Source: Bacteroidetes bacterium QS_8_68_15 (lineage in GTDB: Bacteria > Bacteroidota > Rhodothermia > Rhodothermales > Salinibacteraceae). From it: a stretch of 9,446 nucleotides of DNA. Positions 5,217-9,446 of the stretch are shown here, in pieces. The position numbers were made by a program, and so were the translations under genes. The stretch is taken from NCBI GenBank assembly GCA_003023245.1, contig PXTR01000076.1:1-9446 (forward strand), given 5' to 3'. Under the pieces are notes generated by a model. The model had not been told where the DNA came from and did no database searches. It saw only the letters and a program-made list of their open reading frames with translations. The first letter of the stretch is position 1. Each line of letters opens with the position of its first letter.

Positions 5217-7532
5217 TCACGCTGCGACGGTGTCGCGTTTCTGGTCGGCGGCGGCGACCATGTTGTTCAGGCTCGGCTCCACCTCTTCCCAGCGCCGCGT
5301 CTTGAGCCCGCAGTCCGGGTTGACCCACAGCTGATCGGCCGGGAGCGCGTCGAGCGCCTTGTCGATCAGGCCCGCTATCTCCTCCTGGGAAGGCACGCGC
5401 GGGGAGTGAATGTCGTAGACGCCCGGCCCGATCTGGTTCGGGTAGTCGAACTCCTCGAAGGCTTCCAGGAGCTCCATCTTCGAGCGCGAGGCCTCCATCG
5501 AGATCACGTCGGCGTCCATCGCGGCGATGGCGTCGATGATCTCGTTGAACTCGGAGTAGCACATGTGCGTGTGGATCTGCGTCGCATCCGCGGCCCCGGC
5601 GGTGGCCAGGCGGAACGCCCCGACCGACCAGTCCAGGTAGTCCGCCCAGCCGCTCTGGCGCAGCGGCAGCCCCTCCCGCAGCGCCGGCTCGTCGACCTGA
5701 ATGATCGAGAGGCCCGCCTCTTCGAGGTCGGCCACCTCGTCGCGAATGGCCAGCGCGATCTGGCGGCACGTCTCCTCCCGCGGCTGGTCGTCGCGCACGA
5801 ACGACCACTGCAAGATCGTCACCGGCCCGGTCAGCATGCCCTTGACCGGCTTGTCGGTGAGGCTCTGGGCGTATTCGCTCCAGCGCACCGTCATCGGGTC
5901 CGGGCGGCTCACGTCGCCGAAGATGATCGGCGGGCGAACGCAGCGGCTCCCGTAGCTCTGCACCCAGGCGTTTTGCGTAAAGAGAAACCCCTCCATGCGC
6001 TGCCCGAAGTACTCGACCATGTCGGAGCGCTCGGCTTCCCCGTGCACCAGCACGTCGAGGCCGATGTCTTCCTGTCGGCGAATGGTGTCTTCGGTCACGC
6101 CTTCGAGAAAAGATTCGTACTCGGCGCGGTCGATATCGCCCTTTTTGAACGCCGAGCGTTTCCGGCGCACTTCGCCGGTCTGCGGAAACGAGCCTATCGT
6201 GGTGGTCGGCAGCGGCGGCAGCCCCAGCGCCTCTTGCTGCAAGACGCGCCGCTTCTCGAACGGGCTGTCGCGCTCGAGCATCGCGTCATCGGTCGCGTCG
6301 GCGCGGGCCTGCACGTCCGGGTCGTTGACGCGCCCGGACTCCGCGCGGCTCTCTTTGGCGCGGCGGGCGGCCTCGAAGGCCCGCTCGGTCCGGTCGTCCT
6401 CGGCGCTGTTCGCGGCCCGGGCGAGGGCGGCGATCTCGTCGAGTTTCTGCTTGGCAAAGGCCAGCCAGGAGCGCGCCTCCTCGCCCAGGTCCGGCTCGGT
6501 CTCCAGGTCCACCGGCACGTGCAACAGCGAGCACGACGGCCCCACCATGACGCGCTCGGGGCCCAGCTCGCGGGCGGCCTCCTGGACCACCTTGAGCTTC
6601 GCGTCCAGATCGGCGCGCCAGACGTTGCGCCCGTCGATGACGCCGAGGGAGAGCGTCACGTCATCGGGCGCCAGGGCGAGCGCGTCGGAAAGCTGCTCCG
6701 GCGCCCTCACGAGGTCGAGGTGCACGCTGGCGACCGGCAGGTTCAGCGCCGGCTCCATCTGGGAGCGCAGCCCGTCGAAGTAGGTCGTGAGGTGCAGGTC
6801 CAGATCGCTCGGCTCGACTTGCGAAAGACGGTCGTAGGCGCGCTCGTAGGCCGAGAGTGCCTCATCGGAGAGGTCGAGCGCCAAGAACGGCTCGTCGAGC
6901 TGCACGTCCGTCGCGCCGGCGTCGGCGAGGCGCTGCAAAAGCTCTTCGTAGACCGGCAGCAGGCGCTCCAGCAGGTCCAGGGGCGCGCTGTCGTCGGTCG
7001 TTTTGCTGAGCAAGAGGAAGCTGACCGGGCCAATCAGGACCGGGCGCGTGTGAATGCCGAGGTCCTTCGCTTCGGTGAACTCGTCGACCGGCTTGGTCGA
7101 GGTGAGCGCAAAGTCCTGGTCCTCACGCAGCTCCGGGACGATGTAGTGGTAGTTCGTGTCGAACCACTTGGTCATCTCCATCGCATGGGCGGCGGGCTGG
7201 CCGGCCTCGGCCTCTTTTTCCTGAATGCCGCGCGCCATGTCGAAGTAGGGGTCCAGGCCGACCGGCTCGCCCTCCGGGTGCGAAAAGCGCTCCGGCACGG
7301 CCCCCACCATGGCAGCGGCATCGAGGACCTGGTCGTAAAACGAAAAGTCGTTCGACGGAATGTGGTCGATGCCGGCTTCGTTCTGCGCTTCCCAGTGCCG
7401 GCGGCGGAGCGTCCGGGCGGTCTCGCGAAGCTCGTCCTGCGAGCGGTCGCCGTCCCAGTAGGCTTCGACGGCCTGCTTGAGTTCGCGGTGCGCGCCGATG
7501 CGGGGATAGCCGAGGTTAACGGATTCGATCAT
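5217..7532 (-). CDS. metE: Cobalamin-independent methionine synthase MetE
   Basis: Cytoplasmic enzyme that moves a methyl group from 5-methyltetrahydropteroyl-triglutamate to homocysteine, the last step of methionine synthesis. The 771-residue length is normal for the two-barrel family. The N-terminal barrel opens NLGYPRIGAHRELKQAVEAY. The C-terminal barrel starts near LPTTTIGSFPQT. Zinc and homocysteine ligands are in place: His656 and Cys658 in HTHMCYSEFNE, Glu680 in ISMEASRS, Cys741 in WVNPDCGLK, with the same spacing as His641, Cys643, Glu665 and Cys726 of the E. coli enzyme. The start ATG 7532 is fixed by the MIESVNLGYPRIG opening; the in-frame extension up to 8000 is riboswitch leader. 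The start overlaps the stop of the broken small gene upstream (ATGA). A cobalamin riboswitch at about 7981-8125 on the same strand implies repression when B12 is plentiful and MetH can do the job. Confidence 0.98.
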   Translation of the reverse strand: MIESVNLGYPRIGAHRELKQAVEAYWDGDRSQDELRETARTLRRRHWEAQNEAGIDHIPSNDFSFYDQVLDAAAMVGAVPERFSHPEGEPVGLDPYFDMARGIQEKEAEAGQPAAHAMEMTKWFDTNYHYIVPELREDQDFALTSTKPVDEFTEAKDLGIHTRPVLIGPVSFLLLSKTTDDSAPLDLLERLLPVYEELLQRLADAGATDVQLDEPFLALDLSDEALSAYERAYDRLSQVEPSDLDLHLTTYFDGLRSQMEPALNLPVASVHLDLVRAPEQLSDALALAPDDVTLSLGVIDGRNVWRADLDAKLKVVQEAARELGPERVMVGPSCSLLHVPVDLETEPDLGEEARSWLAFAKQKLDEIAALARAANSAEDDRTERAFEAARRAKESRAESGRVNDPDVQARADATDDAMLERDSPFEKRRVLQQEALGLPPLPTTTIGSFPQTGEVRRKRSAFKKGDIDRAEYESFLEGVTEDTIRRQEDIGLDVLVHGEAERSDMVEYFGQRMEGFLFTQNAWVQSYGSRCVRPPIIFGDVSRPDPMTVRWSEYAQSLTDKPVKGMLTGPVTILQWSFVRDDQPREETCRQIALAIRDEVADLEEAGLSIIQVDEPALREGLPLRQSGWADYLDWSVGAFRLATAGAADATQIHTHMCYSEFNEIIDAIAAMDADVISMEASRSKMELLEAFEEFDYPNQIGPGVYDIHSPRVPSQEEIAGLIDKALDALPADQLWVNPDCGLKTRRWEEVEPSLNNMVAAADQKRDTVAA

Positions 7533-7543
7533 GAGATGGAAGG

Positions 7544-7567
7544 GGTGAGAAGGTGAGAGGGTGAGAA
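7544..7567. repeat. Octamer repeat, three units
   Basis: GTGAGA recurs at 7545, 7553 and 7561, exactly 8 bases apart, with AG or GG between. It lies 13-35 bases upstream of the metE start on the minus strand, where it is a pyrimidine-rich tract and leaves no room for a Shine-Dalgarno sequence. It encodes the C-terminal tail of the broken small gene. Confidence 0.6.
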
Positions 7568-7682
7568 GAAGGCGTAGAAGAACATTCTCGCCGTGATGAC
7601 GCAGAAGCCGGTCAGGTTCTTCAGGAGGAACGGCAAGCCCTCCGGCGTGCTCGTGTAGGTCGTGCCGTCGGCGTTCTCTTCT

Positions 7683-7722
7683 GGCACGCAGGCGACGGCC
7701 TCGGCACGCGGACGACGGCCTC
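7683..7722. repeat. 20-bp tandem duplication
   Basis: GGCACGCAGGCGACGGCCTC (7683-7702) is followed directly by GGCACGCGGACGACGGCCTC (7703-7722), 18 of 20 bases identical. Twenty is not a multiple of three, so the extra unit shifts the frame of the small gene at 7529-7821. The two differences suggest the duplication is not brand new. Confidence 0.8.
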
Positions 7723-7890
7723 ATCGGGGAGCGTCTGCACGCGCTGGGCGTCCAGAGGCGGCCCGTCGCGCCTGACGACGGGGGGGGATGAAGGGACCTG
7801 CGGCGGCGGGGCGGAAGCCATGGGGGCTGCGCTTCGAGAAGAGAAGGCGTCCGAGAAGACCCTGACGACGGGCGGGGACGCGAAGCGCAG

Positions 7891-7925
7891 AAAAGATCAG
7901 ACGGGCGTCTCACCGTGAGGCGTCC
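7891..7925 (-). terminator. Weak hairpin plus T run, possible riboswitch expression platform
   Basis: On the minus strand the arms CGCCTCAC and GTGAGACG (about 7904-7923) can form an imperfect hairpin, followed some 10 bases later by TTTTC (7890-7894). It lies about 55 bases after the riboswitch core and ahead of the small gene. The stem has mismatches and the T run is short and displaced, so an anti-terminator switch is only a possibility. Confidence 0.25.
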
Positions 7926-7980
7926 GCAGCAAACGGAGCGGCCTCGGGGAGAAGCGTCTTTTGCTTTCGTGCTGCCGCGT

Positions 7981-8125
7981 CCCTGTTTCGCGCAGGGCAC
8001 ATGCGAGGCAGCTCTCCAGAGCGGGCAATCGGGCTTTGACCGTTGCGCGACAGCGCCGGAATTGCACCGGCTTCCCCCGAGGCGCCACTTCTCGGCAGGC
8101 CGTCCGGCCTGACGGAAAGTGACCG
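7981..8125 (-). ncRNA. Cobalamin riboswitch controlling metE
   Basis: On the minus strand the core reads GGGAAGCCGGTGCAATTCCG, then GCGCTGTCGCGCAACGGT (8039-8076). This is the conserved GGGAA..CCGGTGcaAaTCCGG..CGCaACtGT block of adenosylcobalamin riboswitches. The B12 box follows as GCTCTGGAGAGCTGCC (8007-8022). Upstream, CAGGCC/GGCCTG forms a perfect hairpin inside a CACTT/AAGTG stem. Downstream, CCCTG/CAGGG (7981-7997) closes another. The segment between the core and B12 box is only about 16 bases, so the long P7-P11 arm found in many members is missing, as in compact cobalamin riboswitches. It lies between the promoter at 8176-8204 and metE; ligand binding should lower metE expression. The gap from riboswitch to metE, about 450 bases, is unusually long because it contains the broken small gene. 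Confidence 0.82.
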
Positions 8126-8171
8126 CCGCGCCACGACAGCGCGGCCTCGGAGAGCAGTTCGTAATGTGATA

Positions 8172-8381
8172 TCAGAGGATACGACCGCGCCGATTGAATG
8201 TCAAGCCGCCCGGCGAATCGGCAAGGTCGCGCGCACAACTGAGGCAGGCCGTTACGTCCTCTGGCTTCACGTCCGGAAACTCACGCTGAATGTCTTTGGT
8301 GTCAGCGCCATTGGCGAGGTAGCCAAGCACAAGGCCTTTGAGCACATCTGGCGTGCTGGTGATGTGGTCTTGCCAACGCAT
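8172..8381 (-). CDS. DUF433 family protein, internally shortened, possible orphan antitoxin
   Basis: DUF433 proteins are small winged-helix-like proteins, usually about 75-80 residues, often the antitoxin partner of a DUF5615 PIN-like toxin. From ATG 8381 the 69-residue product reads MRWQDHITSTPDVLKG, then LVLGYLANGADTKDIQREFP and VKPEDVTACLSCARDLA, matching the family's start and its conserved second half. The central signature, GKPxIxGTRIxV, which should fall between PDVL and LVLGYL, is missing, a net loss of about a dozen residues in frame. The last residues (SPGGLTFNRRGRIL) are unlike the family and are read from the metE promoter, including its TTGACA. No DUF5615 gene follows. It is therefore probably a non-functional remnant fused to the metE upstream region, though the ORF is open. 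It sits directly after the attC-like element at 8461-8626 in cassette orientation. Confidence 0.6.
   Translation of the reverse strand: MRWQDHITSTPDVLKGLVLGYLANGADTKDIQREFPDVKPEDVTACLSCARDLADSPGGLTFNRRGRIL
8176..8204 (-). promoter_or_regulatory. Promoter of the metE riboswitch transcript
   Basis: On the minus strand TTGACA (8199-8204) is followed by 17 bases and TATCCT (8176-8181): a perfect -35 and a five-of-six -10 by the sigma-70 rule. Counted the Bacteroidota way it is TTG, 20 bases, TA, the same geometry as the secD promoter. Transcription would start near 8169, about 45 bases ahead of the riboswitch. It overlaps the last codons of the DUF433 gene. Confidence 0.75.
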
Positions 8382-8460
8382 TGCAGCAAAAAGGCGGCTT
8401 CGAGAAAAACTTTTTGACGTGAGAGATATAACTCGCAGGCGGGATGAATGCTCCGACGCC

Positions 8461-8626
8461 ACATAACTGTGGGTTCACCTGCGAGTGGAAATTACAGCGT
8501 GAGCGCTTCTCGAAGTCGCCAACCGTCTGATGTGGCTCCGACGTAGCAGAGACCGGCAACGCAACTCGTCAGGTGCACCCCGGGAGTACTTGTTCCCTAC
8601 GGTCACAGCGCAACGCTGGGTTATAG
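8461..8626 (-). repeat. attC-like recombination site A (candidate integron cassette end)
   Basis: Read on the minus strand: CTATAAC (8620-8626), 5 bases, GTTGCGC, then about 126 bases, GGTGAAC, 5 bases, GTTATGT (8461-8467). This is the attC order R''-spacer-L''...L'-spacer-R', with AAC-N5-GTT at both ends. GGGTTCACCTGCGAGT (8471-8486) pairs with 8563-8580 apart from one mismatch and one bulge, forming a long arm. The outer parts match element B while the middle differs, as attC sites do. It begins 12 bases after the vapC stop. Length (166 bases) is long for attC, and R' deviates from GTTRRRY at one base. The identification is inference. Confidence 0.5.
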
Positions 8627-8638
8627 CGCTTCCTGCGT

Positions 8639-9025
8639 CTACCATAGAAGTTCGACATCGTAGTCGTCGAACGCCCCGTCTTTGCTCACAACCGGCAGGT
8701 CTTCCACCTGCGCCTGCGCGATCATCAATCGGTCGAATGGGTCGCGGTGGTGAAAAGGCAGCGCTCGCTGTACGTCCAGATGCTTCGCCTCTATCGGAAG
8801 TTGCTCGATAGCGTTGCCTTCGACGTGCTCTCTGACGAGTTGTGTAAAAGGTAACGGCACTTCCAGTTTGCCGATGCTGACTTTGATCGCCATTTCCCAA
8901 AGGCTCCCGACACTGAGGAAACGCGTGTTGGCGCTGTCCTCGATCATGCGCCTTGCCTCCTCGCTGAGCTTGTCGTCTCCCTCAATGAACCAGAGGAAAG
9001 CGTGTGTGTCGAGCAACAGTCTCAC
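8639..9025 (-). CDS. vapC: VapC-type PIN-domain toxin (ribonuclease)
   Basis: PIN-domain RNase of a type II toxin-antitoxin pair, of the COG3744 / Sll0205-like subgroup, expected to cut RNA when released from its antitoxin. GTG 9025 gives 128 residues starting VRLLLDTHAFLWFIEGDD. Metal-binding acidic residues are Asp6 (LLLDTH), Glu44 (SLWEMAIK), Asp95 and Asp98 (HHRDPFDRL), and Asp116 (SKDGAF). SVGSLWEMAIKVSIGKLEVP and the DPFDRLMIAQA motif are typical of the subgroup, and the length is normal, so it appears intact. The start is chosen because GTG overlaps the antitoxin stop (GTGA), a common TA arrangement; the longer in-frame start at 9088 would overlap the antitoxin gene by 67 bases with unrelated residues. 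The stop is 12 bases from the attC-like element, as in integron cassettes. Confidence 0.93.
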   Translation of the reverse strand: MRLLLDTHAFLWFIEGDDKLSEEARRMIEDSANTRFLSVGSLWEMAIKVSIGKLEVPLPFTQLVREHVEGNAIEQLPIEAKHLDVQRALPFHHRDPFDRLMIAQAQVEDLPVVSKDGAFDDYDVELLW

Positions 9026-9258
9026 GACGAGGTGGGCATGTAGTCGTTGAAGTCGTCGAGCGGTTCGTCGAAGTCGTCGCTCATCCAAACCTGACCTTTC
9101 GCACTACCGAAGCGCGGTTTCGGTTTGCCTTCAAACGTGGGAACGAGTTTAAAGGCGGCCCCGTCGTCGCGTGTGATGACAACCTTCTCTCCCTGTGACG
9201 CCTTTTCTACAAGCTCTTCGAGTTGTGACTTCGCTTGGCTTACGTCGATCTGCGGCAT
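9022..9258 (-). CDS. Phd/YefM-type antitoxin
   Basis: First gene of the toxin-antitoxin pair; 78 residues from ATG 9258. It should neutralise the VapC-type toxin and repress their shared promoter. The N-terminal half, MPQIDVSQAKSQLEELVEKA then GEKVVITRDDGAAFKLVP, is the Phd/YefM DNA-binding fold with the usual I(D/E)xxxAKxxLxxLxxxaxxGexvxItr pattern. The C-terminal tail, FGSAKGQVWMSDDFDEPLDD, is the typical toxin-wrapping region of antitoxins that pair with COG3744 toxins. It overlaps the toxin start by four bases. Upstream (9259-9333) no clear promoter or Shine-Dalgarno is visible; cassette genes are often read from outside. Confidence 0.92.
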   Translation of the reverse strand: MPQIDVSQAKSQLEELVEKASQGEKVVITRDDGAAFKLVPTFEGKPKPRFGSAKGQVWMSDDFDEPLDDFNDYMPTSS

Positions 9259-9333
9259 GGCGGCGCGGTGGTCTCCGACAGTGACTACGATTGAGGAATG
9301 TAACGCGGCGGGCGCGGACTTGCTCCGGGAGCG

Positions 9334-9446
9334 CTATAACTGTGAGTTCACCTGTCCTGAATCTTATGGCATGAACGCTTTTAGATCAGCAAAAGCGTCT
9401 CTCGCGGCTGTGACATAGCAGAACGAACCAACGCAAATCGTCAGGT
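9334..9446 (-). repeat. attC-like recombination site B, partial (cut by window edge)
   Basis: On the minus strand it ends GGTGAAC, 5 bases, GTTATAG (9334-9340), the L'-spacer-R' side. It matches element A at 18 of 21 bases from 9334 to 9354 (ATAACTGTG.GTTCACCTG on the plus strand) and at 26 of the last 34 bases (ATAGCAGA..CAACGCAA.TCGTCAGGT). The middle is unrelated. The distance between the conserved ends is 113 bases, against 114 in element A. The R''/L'' side would lie beyond 9446. Confidence 0.5.

Larger units (their letters stand above)
7529..7821 (-). pseudogene. Small unknown gene between riboswitch and metE, broken by a 20-bp duplication
   Basis: ATG 7821 starts MASAPPPQVPSSPPVV and reads well to LPDEAVVRVP. 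There a 20-base tandem duplication (7683-7722) throws the frame. With one unit removed, the reading continues RVPEENADGTTYTSTPEG, then LPFLLKNLTGFCVITARMFFYAFF, to a TGA at 7529-7531 overlapping the metE ATG. The restored gene is 273 bases, exactly 91 codons, giving a 90-residue product with a disordered Pro-rich start and a hydrophobic, aromatic C-terminal half that might touch a membrane. The last dozen residues come from an 8-base repeat. The overlap with metE and shared riboswitch suggest the intact gene was co-expressed with metE. I do not recognise the family. As the sequence stands the first frame stops at 7621. Confidence 0.5.

Noticed and set aside
5406..7556. 716-codon plus-strand open frame opposite metE
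   Set aside because: It is the mirror of metE in a GC-rich genome; the Arg/Val/Leu-rich, repetitive product has no family features, while the minus strand encodes a complete MetE with all zinc ligands.
7533..8000. N-terminal extension of MetE up to 8000
   Set aside because: The frame is open but crosses the small gene and riboswitch; the family starts at MIESVNLGYPRIG.
9026..9088. Longer VapC start at 9088
   Set aside because: It adds residues unrelated to PIN proteins and overlaps the antitoxin heavily; GTG 9025 overlaps the antitoxin stop by four bases.
8461..9446. Plus-strand orientation of the attC-like elements
   Set aside because: Both flanking gene sets are on the minus strand and vapC ends 12 bases from element A, so the minus reading gives the standard gene-then-attC order. 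The near-symmetry of the ends means the orientation is not proven.
1..9446. tRNA, rRNA, CRISPR array, insertion-sequence transposase
   Set aside because: I looked on both strands and saw no such sequence in this window.

Overview
High-GC bacterial chromosome, most likely a member of the Rhodothermota (Salinibacter and relatives) or a close Bacteroidota lineage. This placement is inference. It rests on the Bacteroidota-type promoter geometry (TTG, 20 bases, then TA) seen twice, the near absence of Shine-Dalgarno sequences, the Asp/Glu-rich proteins, and short 7-bp repeat arrays between genes. Almost every gene is on the minus strand; the exception is one alpha/beta hydrolase.

Layout from left to right. 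(1) 1-1551, minus: 5' part of secD, the protein-export subunit, running off the left edge. Its leader (1552-1909) has a promoter, a 30-codon hydrophobic ORF and a strong hairpin. (2) 1953-2819, plus: a monoglyceride-lipase-like hydrolase, divergent from secD. (3) 2820-3165: non-coding, with heptamer arrays, a degraded coding remnant and a palindromic 36-bp repeat. (4) 3166-4838, minus: a HerA-like DUF87 ATPase broken by a frameshifting deletion. A second, inverted copy of the 36-bp repeat lies upstream of its start. (5) 4994-5167, minus: a 57-aa unknown protein. (6) 5217-7532, minus: complete metE, cobalamin-independent methionine synthase. (7) 7529-7821, minus: a small gene whose stop overlaps the metE start, frameshifted by a 20-bp tandem duplication. 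(8) about 7981-8125, minus: a cobalamin riboswitch, preceded by a clear promoter at 8176-8204. Vitamin B12 should therefore repress metE. (9) 8172-9446: an accessory segment that looks like the end of an integron cassette array. It holds a shortened DUF433 gene, an attC-like element (8461-8626), a Phd/VapC-type toxin-antitoxin pair (8639-9258), and the start of a second attC-like element cut by the right edge (9334-9446).

The most notable points are the attC-like architecture around the toxin-antitoxin pair, the cassette-like DNA abutting and apparently fused to the metE promoter, two small-scale frameshifting events (20-bp duplication, about 19-bp deletion) in neighbouring genes, and a possible leader peptide ending in Gly-Pro ahead of secD.
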